The notes under the pieces were generated by a model. It saw nothing but the letters and a program-made list of their open reading frames with translations. It ran no database searches and was not told where the DNA came from. Positions 1-7,951 of a stretch of 64,000 bases of DNA are shown piece after piece. The translations under genes and the position numbers were made by a program. The first letter of the stretch is position 1; each line of letters begins with the position of its first letter. The DNA is from Arthrobacter sp. Soil762. GTDB taxonomy: Bacteria; Actinomycetota; Actinomycetes; Actinomycetales; Micrococcaceae. Where the stretch lies: NCBI RefSeq assembly GCF_001428335.1, contig NZ_LMSG01000012.1, forward strand, positions 441,136 to 505,135. Direction: 5' to 3'.

Positions 1-994
1 GGGCACAGCACAAAGCCGCCGGGACCAGCCAAACTGTGGCCCCGCCGTCGTCCGTCCGTCCTGCCAGGAGCACCACCACACCGAAGCCCGCAATCGAGGC
101 GCCCCAGCCCATCACCGACCACACCACGGCACTCCCCTGCCACCGGACATGGCCGAGCGGCCCCGAAAACAGGCCGGCCAGGAACGCGCCCACCGCGCTG
201 GAGGCCAGCAGGATGCCCACCGTGGTTTCGCCGCCGCCGATCATCAGCGCACCGATGGCGGGCATCAGGGCGCGGGGCTGGGCGAGGATCATGGCCACAA
301 GGTCGATGATGAAGGTCATCCGCAGGTTGGGCCGGGTGCCCAGGAACCGGAACCCTTCGATGACAGAGCGGATTCCGGCCCGTCCGGCGCTTCCGGAGGG
401 CGGCATGGACGGCAGCCTGAAGACCGCCCAGAGCACAAACGCGAAGCTGATGAAGTCGATGGTGTAGGTCCAGCCGAAGCCCACCCACGCCACCAGCACC
501 CCCGCCAGCAAGGGTCCCACCGTCAAGGCCAACCCGAACGACATCATGCTGAGCGCGTTGGCCGCGGGAAGCAGTTCCTTGCGGATAAGCGTGGGGATGA
601 TGGCACTGCGGGCCGGCTGGTTGATTGCCTGGGCACCGCTCTGGAGCGCCACCAGGAGGTAGAGAATCCAGACGTTTCCCAGCTGCAGCCAGGACTGCAG
701 CGCGATCAGGCCGGTGGTCATCCACAGGACGGACGTTGCCAGGAGCGCCACCGTGCGGCGGTTGTGGGAGTCGGCGATGGAGCCGCCCAGCAGGCCGCCG
801 AACACCAGCGGCACCAGCGCGAACACACCCAGCAGTCCCACATAGAAACTGTCCTGCGTGAGCCGGTATATCTCCAGGCTCACGGCCACCAGCGTGAGCT
901 GGCTCCCCACGGCCGAGACGGCGGAACCCAGCCAGAGCCGGCGGAAGGCCGGGCTCTCCCGGAGCGGTGTGATATCGGCCAGCAGTTTCCCCAC
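1..994 (-). CDS. MFS exporter, EntS-like, 3' end outside window
   Basis: This gene enters from the left edge, so its C-terminus is missing; about 331 codons are visible. The protein is a chain of hydrophobic helices typical of the major facilitator superfamily, close in style to the EntS/MFS_3 siderophore or drug exporters: 'FRRLWLGSAVSAVGSQL' at the N-terminus and 'GGLLGGSIADSHNRR' in the loop after helix 2, matching the family's G-x-x-x-D-R/N-x-x-R-R loop. An in-frame TAG lies twelve bases upstream of the GTG at 994, so that GTG is the only possible start. It is divergent from the next gene. The substrate cannot be inferred; efflux is the family role. Confidence 0.85.
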   Translation of the reverse strand, partial: MGKLLADITPLRESPAFRRLWLGSAVSAVGSQLTLVAVSLEIYRLTQDSFYVGLLGVFALVPLVFGGLLGGSIADSHNRRTVALLATSVLWMTTGLIALQSWLQLGNVWILYLLVALQSGAQAINQPARSAIIPTLIRKELLPAANALSMMSFGLALTVGPLLAGVLVAWVGFGWTYTIDFISFAFVLWAVFRLPSMPPSGSAGRAGIRSVIEGFRFLGTRPNLRMTFIIDLVAMILAQPRALMPAIGALMIGGGETTVGILLASSAVGAFLAGLFSGPLGHVRWQGSAVVWSVMGWGASIAGFGVVVLLAGRTDDGGATVWLVPAALCCA

Positions 995-1072
995 CCTGCA
1001 ACCCTAATGGCGCAGCAGTGTCCTGTTCTGTCACACGCTTGGTATCCTCAGGCGGGGGAAAGGAGTCGGCAA

Positions 1073-1837
1073 ATGCATGTGTCCAGGCGGCTGCTTTTTG
1101 CCTCGGCTTGCTGGGAGGTTGCCCGGCCCCGGACCGCCCTGAACGCCGGCCATCTCCTGATCAGGCTCACGAATCCGGCCATGGCGTTCGATCTCCGCTC
1201 CGCCACCGACTGGCTGCACTGCCACAACACCGCCCGGCAGGCCCTCGCCGAAGTTCTGGGGGCCGGCCGCTGCACCGTTATGTTTGCGCACCAGTGGCAC
1301 CCCATCGGAGCGGCCATCGGCGAACCGGAAGCGGAATCCTCTACGCCCACGTTCCACGTCTTCGGGCGCTGGGACGCCGAGCCGGTCACGCCCGGCGAAC
1401 AGCTGCGCCTGCCCGTTCAGCGCCGCGTGCCGGCCGCAGCGGAAGAACTTAGCGAGTACGACGGCGGCCTCCGCACCGCCCTGCGCCGGCTGGCTGTTGC
1501 GCGCCCGGCGGAGCCCGTCCCGCCGGTGGAAGGCACCCTCCCGGAACTCACTGCCAGGACCCCGAATTTCAAGGCCGGGGCGCACCACACGGTGCTCGCG
1601 CCGGCGTTGCCGCCTGCGCCGGGCGGTCCCGGCCTGACACCCGGCCATCTGCTGGCGCTGGCCGCCGCCGTCGAGATCCTGGCAGCCCGCCCCGGCGTGA
1701 CCGGGCTGAGCTGTTTGGCGCCCGAACCCGGACCCGGCGGCCTGGAAGTCCATGCCATGGGCCGCTCGGCAGGAGAATCCCGCAACCCCATGCAGGAATT
1801 CCTGGACCTGCCGGAGGTAAGCCAAGCCTTATTGTGA
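1073..1837 (+). CDS. conserved hypothetical protein, unknown function
   Basis: A 254-residue protein I do not recognise. The start is chosen because AGGAG sits eight bases before the ATG at 1073; a later ATG at 1181 has no such site. The sequence is rich in Ala, Pro and Gly, has no signal peptide or convincing membrane segment, and contains a charged core around 'HNTARQALAEVLGAGRC' and 'HVFGRWDAEPVTPGEQL'. It is transcribed away from the MFS exporter, and its last codons overlap the palindrome in front of the Fur-family gene, so the two genes sit tightly head to tail. Codon use looks normal for the region. No enzymatic motif is visible. Confidence 0.6.
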   Translation: MHVSRRLLFASACWEVARPRTALNAGHLLIRLTNPAMAFDLRSATDWLHCHNTARQALAEVLGAGRCTVMFAHQWHPIGAAIGEPEAESSTPTFHVFGRWDAEPVTPGEQLRLPVQRRVPAAAEELSEYDGGLRTALRRLAVARPAEPVPPVEGTLPELTARTPNFKAGAHHTVLAPALPPAPGGPGLTPGHLLALAAAVEILAARPGVTGLSCLAPEPGPGGLEVHAMGRSAGESRNPMQEFLDLPEVSQALL

Positions 1838-1851
1838 TCGACTCATAATAA
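1829..1851. promoter_or_regulatory. candidate Fur/peroxide-regulator operator
   Basis: An imperfect inverted repeat, TTATTnTGA-N5-TCAnAATAA, with eight of nine positions matched in each arm. It is an AT-rich island in high-GC DNA, spans the stop codon of the preceding gene, and overlaps the likely -35 of the Fur-family gene. PerR/FurA-type regulators bind AT-rich palindromes of this kind and usually repress themselves and a linked catalase. Binding is inferred. Confidence 0.55.
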
Positions 1852-1861
1852 GTGCTTCAAT
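1832..1861 (+). promoter_or_regulatory. candidate promoter of the fur-katA operon
   Basis: TTGTGA at 1832-1837 and TTCAAT at 1856-1861 are separated by 18 bases. The -10 ends six bases before the ATG at 1868, the same spacing as other leaderless promoters here. A small GCTTC-AATA-GAAGC palindrome (1854-1867) covers the -10 and start-site region. The -10 matches the consensus only partly. Confidence 0.35.
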
Positions 1862-1867
1862 AGAAGC

Positions 1868-2338
1868 ATGAATGAACACTTTGGCGGCCACGAGGCATGG
1901 GCTGCGGCCCTGCGTGCCCACGGCCGCCGGGTGACCAAACAGCGGCTCGCCGTGCTGGCCGCCGTCGAACACCATCCGCACTCCCCCGCGGAGAGCATCC
2001 TGGCCGCCGCGCGCACCGAACTTCCGGAGCTGACCGCGCAATCGGTATACGTGGTCCTCGGCGACCTGACCGATCTGCACATGCTGCGCCGCTTCGAGCC
2101 GCCGCATTCCCCCGCCCTGTACGAAACCCGCGTCGGTGACAACCACCACCACGCCATCTGCATCAGCTGCGGCCGCGTGGAGGACGTCGAATGCGCCGTC
2201 GGGCACGCGCCCTGCCTCACCCCGCACTGGGATGAGAACTCCAAGCCGATGACCATCCAGATCGCCGATGTGATGTACCAGGGCATCTGCCAGGACTGCC
2301 AGGCGTCCCAAAAACTTCCTTCTGAACGTCCCAAGTAA
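1868..2338 (+). CDS. Fur-family transcriptional regulator (peroxide/FurA type)
   Basis: A 156-residue ferric-uptake-regulator family protein. The N-terminal half is the winged helix ('RVTKQRLAVLAAVEHHPHSPAESI', 'ELTAQSVYVVLGDL'); the C-terminal half has the metal-binding run 'NHHHAIC' and two CxxC pairs (CISC near residue 100 and CQDC near the end), as in zinc-stabilised FurA/PerR. It lies 18 bases upstream of catalase on the same strand, the classic FurA-KatA arrangement of actinobacteria, which supports a peroxide-sensing repressor rather than a zinc or general iron regulator. A palindromic operator lies just upstream, suggesting autorepression. No clear ribosome site is present; the mRNA may be leaderless. 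Confidence 0.88.
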   Translation: MNEHFGGHEAWAAALRAHGRRVTKQRLAVLAAVEHHPHSPAESILAAARTELPELTAQSVYVVLGDLTDLHMLRRFEPPHSPALYETRVGDNHHHAICISCGRVEDVECAVGHAPCLTPHWDENSKPMTIQIADVMYQGICQDCQASQKLPSERPK

Positions 2339-2356
2339 TCGAGAAATAGGAGAAAA

Positions 2357-3844
2357 ATGACTGCGAACATCTCTACAACCCAGTCCGGCGCGCCCGTCAC
2401 TTCCGACGCGCACGCACAATCCGTCGGTGCCGACGGCGCCATCATCCTCACGGACCACTACCTGATCGAAAAGCTCGCCCAGTTCAACCGCGAGCGGGTG
2501 CCGGAGCGCGTAGTGCACGCCAAAGGCGGCGGCGCGTTCGGTACGTTCAAGGCCACCTCGGACATCTCCAAGTACACGAAGGCTGCGTTCCTGCAGCCCG
2601 GTGTTGAGACCGAGATGCTGATCCGTTTCTCCTCCGTCGCCGGCGAAGCAGGCTCCCCGGACACCTGGCGCGACCCCCGCGGTTTCGCCGTCAAGTTCTA
2701 CACCTCCGAGGGCAACTACGACCTTGTGGGCAACAACACCCCCGTCTTCTTCATCCGCGACGGCATCAAGTTCCCGGACTTCATCCACTCCCAGAAGCGC
2801 CTTCCGGGCACGCACCTGCGCGATGCCGACATGCAGTGGGACTTCTGGACCCTGTCCCCCGAGTCCGCACACCAGGTCACCTGGCTCATGGGCGACCGTG
2901 GCCTGCCGGCCTCCTGGCGTGAAATGCAGGGCTACGGCTCGCACACTTACCAGTGGATCAATGCCGCGGGCGAGCGCTTCTGGGTCAAGTACCACTTCAA
3001 GTCCAACCAGGGCGTCAAGACCATGTCCGGTGACCAGGCTGCAGAGCTGGCCGGCTCGGACGCGGACTTCTACATCCGCGACCTGCAGGACAACATCGCC
3101 GAGGGCAACTTCCCGTCCTGGGAACTGCACGTCCAGGTCATGCCGTACGAAGACGCCAAGGGCTACCGCTTCAACCCGTTCGACCTCACCAAGGTGTGGC
3201 CGCACTCGGACTACCCGCTGATCCACGTGGGCACCATGGAGCTGACCAAGAACCCGGAGAACTACTTCGCGCAGATCGAGCAGGCCACCTTCGCGCCGTC
3301 GAACTTCGTACCGGGCATCGCCGCTTCCCCGGACAAGATGCTGCAGGCCCGCATCTTCTCCTACGCCGACGCACACCGCTACCGCGTGGGCACCAACCAC
3401 GCGCAGATCCCGGTGAACCAGCCCAAGAACCAGGTCAACAACTACAGCCAGGACGGCGCCGGGCGTTACCACTTCAACGCCCCGTCCGTACCGGTTTACG
3501 CCCCCAACTCCTTCAACGGCCCTTCCGCCGTTGAGCCGGCTTCCCCCGCCGGCGGCTGGGAGAACGACGGCGAGCTCACGCTCTCCGCACACTCCCTCCA
3601 CGCCGAGGACGGCGACTTCGGCCAGGCCGGCACCCTGTACCGCGAGGTGTTCGACGACGGCGCCAAGGCCCGTCTGCTGGACACCATCACCGGTGCGGTG
3701 GGCGGCGTAAAGAACGCCGACATCAAGGAACGCGCCATCCAGTACTGGACCAACGTGGACGCCGAACTCGGCGCCAAGCTGCGCGCCAACCTGGGTGCCG
3801 GTGCCTCTGACTCCGACGCCGAGGCTGCCAACAAGATCGGCTAG
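2357..3844 (+). CDS. katA: catalase (monofunctional, heme)
   Basis: A 495-residue cytoplasmic heme catalase that dismutates hydrogen peroxide to water and oxygen. The distal histidine is His54 in 'RVVHAKGGGAFG', the distal asparagine is in 'VGNNTPVFFIRDG', and the proximal heme-ligand tyrosine is in 'RIFSYADAHRYRVG'. The length fits the small-subunit clade. AGGAG precedes the ATG at good spacing, and the gene sits 18 bases after the Fur-family regulator, so both are probably one transcript induced by peroxide. A strong terminator follows. All catalytic residues are present and nothing is truncated. Confidence 0.97.
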   Translation: MTANISTTQSGAPVTSDAHAQSVGADGAIILTDHYLIEKLAQFNRERVPERVVHAKGGGAFGTFKATSDISKYTKAAFLQPGVETEMLIRFSSVAGEAGSPDTWRDPRGFAVKFYTSEGNYDLVGNNTPVFFIRDGIKFPDFIHSQKRLPGTHLRDADMQWDFWTLSPESAHQVTWLMGDRGLPASWREMQGYGSHTYQWINAAGERFWVKYHFKSNQGVKTMSGDQAAELAGSDADFYIRDLQDNIAEGNFPSWELHVQVMPYEDAKGYRFNPFDLTKVWPHSDYPLIHVGTMELTKNPENYFAQIEQATFAPSNFVPGIAASPDKMLQARIFSYADAHRYRVGTNHAQIPVNQPKNQVNNYSQDGAGRYHFNAPSVPVYAPNSFNGPSAVEPASPAGGWENDGELTLSAHSLHAEDGDFGQAGTLYREVFDDGAKARLLDTITGAVGGVKNADIKERAIQYWTNVDAELGAKLRANLGAGASDSDAEAANKIG

Positions 3845-3869
3845 CCTTTCTGCCCCTGTGGTGCAACGT

Positions 3870-3908
3870 CCGCCCCGTCACGGTTTCCGTGACGGGGCGG
3901 TCTTGTTT
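3870..3908 (+). terminator. intrinsic terminator after katA
   Basis: A perfect 14-bp stem (CCGCCCCGTCACGG and its complement) closes a TTT loop at 3870-3900 and is followed by a T-rich tail, TCTTGTTT. It ends the fur-katA transcript. Confidence 0.85.
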
Positions 3909-3998
3909 CCACCCAGCTCTTGTTCCCACATGGCTCTGGTTTCCACATAGGAGCCTGCCGCTCTGGCCGGGCTGCCCGGTGGTCCCTAGGATCACTGC

Positions 3999-4634
3999 AT
4001 GAGTACATTCCAGGGCATCCCTGCAGGGGCATTCGCGTTCTATGCCGACCTTGAGCACAACAACAACCGTGAGTGGTGGCTGGAGCACAAGGACAGCTAC
4101 AACACCCTGGTGCGGGATCCGGTCACCGCCCTGCTGGCCGAACTGGAGCCGCGGTTCGGTCCGGGCAAGATCTTCCGGCCCAACCGGGACATCAGGTTCT
4201 CCCAGGACAAATCGCCCTACAAGACTGCCCAGGGAGCGTTCGCGTCGTCCCAGGAAGGCGTGGGGTATTACGTCCAGGTGAGCGCCGAGGGGCTGCTGGT
4301 GGGCGGCGGCTGCCACACCAGTTCGCCGGCCCAGCTGGCCCGCTTCCGGAACTCCGTGGATGCGTCCGGGACCGGCGAATCGCTGCGGCACATCGTGGAG
4401 ACCGTGGCTGCCGCGGGCTTTGCCGTGGAGGGCGAAAAGCTCAAGACCGTGCCGCGCGGTTTCGACAAGGACCATCCCCGGGCGGAGCTGCTGAAGCACA
4501 AGTCGCTGTCCGCCGGCATCGAGCTGGGCCAGCCGGAGTGGCTGGATTCGCCGGCGGCGGTGCAGGAAATCGAGGCGCTGTGGGACAAGCTGCGGCCCTT
4601 GGTGGACTGGGTGGGCCGGCATGCGGCCCCGTGA
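3999..4634 (+). CDS. DUF2461 family protein
   Basis: A 211-residue protein of the DUF2461/TIGR02453 family, widespread in bacteria and of unknown biochemical role. The family hallmarks are visible: 'FYADLEHNNNREWWLEHKDSY' near the N-terminus, 'RPNRDIRFSQDKSPYKT' around residues 65-80, and a C-terminal 'ELLKHKSL' segment. It is predicted soluble with no signal peptide. It stands alone between the katA terminator and the IclR-type regulator. An AGGA lies eight bases before the ATG. Neighbours do not suggest a function. Confidence 0.9.
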   Translation: MSTFQGIPAGAFAFYADLEHNNNREWWLEHKDSYNTLVRDPVTALLAELEPRFGPGKIFRPNRDIRFSQDKSPYKTAQGAFASSQEGVGYYVQVSAEGLLVGGGCHTSSPAQLARFRNSVDASGTGESLRHIVETVAAAGFAVEGEKLKTVPRGFDKDHPRAELLKHKSLSAGIELGQPEWLDSPAAVQEIEALWDKLRPLVDWVGRHAAP

Positions 4635-4653
4635 CGCCGTGCTTCCTGTAGAT

Positions 4654-4680
4654 GGGATCGCTCCCTATACGTGGGATAAT
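4654..4680 (+). promoter_or_regulatory. candidate iclR promoter with GGGA/TCCC palindrome
   Basis: GATAAT at 4675-4680 is a good -10, seven bases before the preferred ATG at 4688, which suggests a leaderless mRNA. GGGA-tcgc-TCCC at 4654-4665 lies where the -35 would be and resembles the GGGA-N5-TCCC palindrome in the promoter of the sugar-acid operon at 11405-11421. Autoregulation by the IclR protein is inferred. Confidence 0.4.
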
Positions 4681-4687
4681 TGGGGGC

Positions 4688-5461
4688 ATGGAAGCTAATC
4701 CCGCAGGGGCCCGCACGCTGGAGCGCGGACTCAGCCTGCTCGACCACGTCGCTGCGGGCGCCCACCGGCTCGAGGACATTACCCAGGCCTCGGGTCTCAG
4801 CCGCTCGGCGACCCACCGCATGCTGACCACTCTCGTGGCGGGCCGGTACCTCAGCCAGCAGCCGGACCACAGTTACCACCTGGGCATCAAACTGCTGGAG
4901 CTCGGCACCAAGGCGGAGGCAAAGATCAGCCTCCCGGACACCGTGCAGACCATCCTCGCCGGGATCGCCAAGACCACGCAAGACACCACGCACCTGGGCA
5001 TCCTCAGCGGCGACGATGTCCTGTACCTGGCCAAGGCCCGCGGCCATCGCGGCATTGAAATGGCGTCCCGTCCCGGGGCACGGTTGCGGGCGCAGAACAC
5101 CGCCATGGGCAAGGCCCTGCTGGCAGCCCAGTATGGAAATGACGAGGCCGTCCGCGCCTTCGATACCGCGGCAATCGCCACACCGCGCTCCATCCAGGAT
5201 GTTGACGCCTTCCGGGCGGTGCTGGACCAGGCCAGGGCGGACGGCTACGCGCTGGATGACCAGGAGAACGAACTCGGCATCACGTGCGTCGCCATCGCCA
5301 TCCCGGACCTGCTCGGCAGGGTCGCGGCCGCAGTCTCCATCTCGGCCCCCAGCGTTTACATGACCCAGGAACGGATTGAGTCACTCGTGGCGCTACTCCA
5401 GGACGTGCAGCCTGAGCTCAGCCGCTGCCTGCCGCCAGGATTTGAAAGGGCCTGGATCTAG
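4688..5461 (+). CDS. IclR-family transcriptional regulator, KdgR-like
   Basis: A 257-residue IclR-type regulator. The winged helix is N-terminal ('RLEDITQASGLSRSATHRML') and is followed by the effector-binding domain ('VLYLAKARGHRGIEM', 'MGKALLAA', 'GYALDDQENELGITCVAIAI'), where the last segment is the conserved ligand-pocket signature. The ATG at 4688 is preferred over an upstream in-frame ATG at 4652 because a -10 box lies directly before it. It converges on a KDG kinase/KDPG aldolase operon, so it is probably the KdgR-like regulator of that operon, responding to a 2-keto-3-deoxy sugar acid. The link to the operon is inferred. Confidence 0.88.
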   Translation: MEANPAGARTLERGLSLLDHVAAGAHRLEDITQASGLSRSATHRMLTTLVAGRYLSQQPDHSYHLGIKLLELGTKAEAKISLPDTVQTILAGIAKTTQDTTHLGILSGDDVLYLAKARGHRGIEMASRPGARLRAQNTAMGKALLAAQYGNDEAVRAFDTAAIATPRSIQDVDAFRAVLDQARADGYALDDQENELGITCVAIAIPDLLGRVAAAVSISAPSVYMTQERIESLVALLQDVQPELSRCLPPGFERAWI

Positions 5462-5488
5462 CGTCCACACGCCGATCCAGGCCCTTTC
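5444..5488. terminator. hairpin spanning the iclR stop codon
   Basis: A perfect 15-bp inverted repeat, GAAAGGGCCTGGATC and its complement, has one arm in the last codons of the IclR gene and a 15-base loop that contains the stop codon. It lies between convergent genes and probably terminates transcription in at least one direction, although no long T-run follows. Confidence 0.65.
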
Positions 5489-5500
5489 CGCCGGTCCCTT

Positions 5501-5554
5501 TACGGGGCCAGTTCCCGCTACGGGGCCAGTTCCCGCTACGGGATCAATTCCGGC
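5501..5554. repeat. three tandem 18-bp repeats
   Basis: Two identical copies of TACGGGGCCAGTTCCCGC are followed by a degenerate third copy, TACGGGATCAATTCCGGC. They sit between the convergent iclR and kdgK genes. Each unit contains a short CGGG/CCCG inverted repeat. Function unknown; copy number may vary between strains. Confidence 0.8.
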
Positions 5555-5571
5555 TGACGGGCTAACCCCGC

Positions 5572-6522
5572 TCAGCGCGCCACGGGTTCCGTGGCGTCCA
5601 GCATGGCCAGCTCGTGCCTGCGCGGCATGCCTTCCCAGTCGCCGGGCACCAGGCAGGCAAAGGCCCCCGTGCGGACCGCGGTCAGCAAACGCTCCTGCAC
5701 CGGGGCCCCGGCCAAGAGGTCCGAGATGTAGCCGGCCACAAAAGCGTCGCCGGCCCCCACGGTGTCGATGGCGTTGACGCGGACGGCGTCCTGCACGTAT
5801 TCCACTCCATCGATCACGGCGGCACAGCCTGCGGCTCCCCGCTTGATGACCGTCTGGCTTGGACCCAGAGCGGCGACCCGGCGGGCGAGCTCCAGGGAGT
5901 CGTCGGACTTTCCCACCGCGATGGCGGCTTCGTCGTCCCCGGCGAACACGATGTCCGCCTGGGCAATGAAGTTCCGGAAGATGTCACGGGCTTCGTCGGC
6001 GGACCACAGCGCGGCGCGGTAGTTGAGGTCGAATGAAACCAGGACACCTGCTTCACGGGCAACCTCCAGCGCATACTGCGCCGCCCGGGCTGCCTCCGGC
6101 GAAAGCGCCGGCGTGATGCCCGTGAGGTGCAGCAGCCGGGCGTTGGCAATCCGCTCGGCCGGGATGTCCTCCGGGGACAGCCGGGAGCCGGCGCTTCCGG
6201 CCCGGTAGTACCAGACCTTGAGCTGGTCCATGGTGCGCCGCTCTTTGATCATGAGGCCGGTGGGTGCCGACTCGTCCCGCAACGGGTCCACCACGATGCC
6301 CTCGGCGGCGAGTTCGCGCAGGACAAGTTCACCGAGGCTGTCGTTGCCGACGCGTCCTACCCAGGTCACCGACGTGCCGAGGCGCCGCAGCGCGATGGCA
6401 AAGTTGCTCTCGGAACCGCCCATGCCCAGGCTGAGCGAGGACACCTGGGCCAGCGGACCGGGCGTCTCGGCCTTCATGAGGCCCATCGTTTCGCCGAGGG
6501 TCACGACGTCGGTGAAAGTCAC
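5572..6522 (-). CDS. kdgK: 2-keto-3-deoxygluconate kinase (PfkB family)
   Basis: A 316-residue PfkB/ribokinase-family sugar kinase. The N-terminal 'GGSESNFAIALRRLG' motif and the C-terminal PfkB signature 'DTVGAGDAFVAGY' with the catalytic Asp259 are intact. It should phosphorylate 2-keto-3-deoxygluconate (KDG) to KDPG with ATP. It is the last gene of the operon and overlaps the KDPG aldolase stop by four bases, so the two steps are translationally coupled. Family members also act on fructose or 5-dehydro-2-deoxygluconate; the specificity call rests on the adjacent aldolase and KduD. Confidence 0.9.
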   Translation of the reverse strand: MTFTDVVTLGETMGLMKAETPGPLAQVSSLSLGMGGSESNFAIALRRLGTSVTWVGRVGNDSLGELVLRELAAEGIVVDPLRDESAPTGLMIKERRTMDQLKVWYYRAGSAGSRLSPEDIPAERIANARLLHLTGITPALSPEAARAAQYALEVAREAGVLVSFDLNYRAALWSADEARDIFRNFIAQADIVFAGDDEAAIAVGKSDDSLELARRVAALGPSQTVIKRGAAGCAAVIDGVEYVQDAVRVNAIDTVGAGDAFVAGYISDLLAGAPVQERLLTAVRTGAFACLVPGDWEGMPRRHELAMLDATEPVAR

Positions 6523-7184
6523 CGGGCACCCCTCGCCTGGACGGCGTCTGCCACCAGGGAACTGAGCTGCCGGGCGCGGGCGGTGAGGGCGGCGAGGTCG
6601 CCGCCGGAGAACGCATCACGGAGCAGCGGTCCGCCCAGGCTGACGGCAAGCGCCCCCGCGGCGATCCAGTCCGCGGCGTCATCGATGCCGATGCCGCCGG
6701 ACGGAATGACCCGCATGTCGGGGAAGGGCCCGCGAAGCTGCCCAATGTAACTGGGGCCGACGGTGGAGGCGGGGAACAGCTTCACGGCCGTTGCCCCGGC
6801 CTGCATGCCGGTCAGCAGTTCGGTGGGGGTCAGCCCGCCCGGGAACACCGGAACGCCGGCCGCAACCGCAGCGCGGATCACGTCCGTCACCATGGCGGGC
6901 GTCACAAGGTAGTCCGCGCCGCCGTCGAGCGCCTGCGCAGCCTGGTCGCCGGCGGTGACGGTGCCGACGCCGATCTCCGCGTCGGCGCCGAACTGCCGTT
7001 TGATGTCGGGCAGGAGGTCGAACACGCCGTCGGTGCTGAGGGTCAGTTCGATGGACCGGACGCCGCCTTTGACCAGGGCGTCGATGACCGGCGCGTATTC
7101 CCGGGCATGCCGGGCGCGGAGGACGGCCACCACAGGGTTGGCCTGCAGGATGGCGGAAACGGGAGGGCCCTGGAGATCGCTCAC
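6519..7184 (-). CDS. eda: KDPG/KHG aldolase
   Basis: A class I aldolase of about 221 residues that splits 2-keto-3-deoxy-6-phosphogluconate into pyruvate and glyceraldehyde-3-phosphate. The Schiff-base lysine is in 'AVKLFPAS' (Lys135) and the catalytic glutamate is in 'SIELTL' (Glu46); 'GVGTVTAGDQA' and 'IPSGGIG' are also typical. The GTG at 7184 is chosen because it forms a GTGA overlap with the kduD stop and has GGGTGG upstream; a GTG at 7196 in the same frame would add four residues. It lies between kduD and kdgK in a tightly overlapping operon. Confidence 0.92.
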   Translation of the reverse strand: MSDLQGPPVSAILQANPVVAVLRARHAREYAPVIDALVKGGVRSIELTLSTDGVFDLLPDIKRQFGADAEIGVGTVTAGDQAAQALDGGADYLVTPAMVTDVIRAAVAAGVPVFPGGLTPTELLTGMQAGATAVKLFPASTVGPSYIGQLRGPFPDMRVIPSGGIGIDDAADWIAAGALAVSLGGPLLRDAFSGGDLAALTARARQLSSLVADAVQARGAR

Positions 7185-7951
7185 CGGGCCAGCCACCCGC
7201 CGTCGACCGGCAGTACTACGCCGTGGATGTAGTCCGCAGCCGCGGAGGCCAGGAACACCACCGCACCGGCGAGATCGCCGCCGGTGCCCCAGCGCGCGGC
7301 CGGGATCCGCACCGAGATCTGTTCATGGCGCTGGGCGTCTGCCAGCAGCGCCTCGTTCATGTCAGTGGCGATGTAGCCCGGCGCAACCGCATTGACGTTC
7401 ACGCCGCGGGGCGCCCATTCGTTGCAAAGCGCCTTGGTCAGCTGTGCCACGGCACCCTTCGACGCGGCGTAGGCCGGAACCCGCAGGCCGCCCTGGAACG
7501 TGAGGAGAGAGGCCATGTTGATGATCTTTCCGCCGCCGCGTTCCACCATCGGGGTGCCGAAGCCCTGGCACAGCTGGAAGACGGCGCGGGTGTTGATGGC
7601 CATCACGCGGTCGAAGTCGGACAGCGGGAACTCGGTTGCGTCGTGCCGGATCTGGGTTCCGGCGTTGTTGACCAGGATATCGATCTGGTGTCCCGCGAGC
7701 GTTTCGGCTGTGGCGGCGGCAACGGATTCTTCGCTGGCCAGGTCCACGTGGACCGCGGCGGCGCTGACGCCTGCCTTTTCCGCAGCGGCTGCCAGTTCCG
7801 GGGCCATGGGGCCGCGCTGGAGTGCCACAACGCCGGCACCGGCGTTGACCAGCCCGAGCGCGATGCCCAGGCCGATCCCGCGGGAGGCGCCAGTTACGGC
7901 CGCAGTTTTGCCACTGAGGTCAAACGGCGATTTCTGTGGAGTGGGGTTCAT
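7181..7951 (-). CDS. kduD: 2-dehydro-3-deoxy-D-gluconate 5-dehydrogenase (SDR)
   Basis: A 256-residue short-chain dehydrogenase/reductase. The Rossmann glycine motif 'TGASRGIG', 'NNAG', and the catalytic Ser148-Tyr161-Lys165 triad are all visible ('INMASLLTFQ', 'YAASKGAV'). Its overall look matches KduD, which interconverts 2,5-diketo-3-deoxygluconate and KDG using NAD(H) in uronate and pectin breakdown. The product KDG feeds the kinase and aldolase encoded directly downstream. AGGAAAG precedes the ATG, and an ATGA overlap joins it to the preceding gene. Gluconate 5-dehydrogenases are close relatives and remain possible. Confidence 0.85.
   Translation of the reverse strand: MNPTPQKSPFDLSGKTAAVTGASRGIGLGIALGLVNAGAGVVALQRGPMAPELAAAAEKAGVSAAAVHVDLASEESVAAATAETLAGHQIDILVNNAGTQIRHDATEFPLSDFDRVMAINTRAVFQLCQGFGTPMVERGGGKIINMASLLTFQGGLRVPAYAASKGAVAQLTKALCNEWAPRGVNVNAVAPGYIATDMNEALLADAQRHEQISVRIPAARWGTGGDLAGAVVFLASAAADYIHGVVLPVDGGWLAR

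Noticed and set aside
5501..5554. CRISPR array
   Set aside because: The repeats abut each other without spacers and no cas gene is present. The same holds for 49882-49923.
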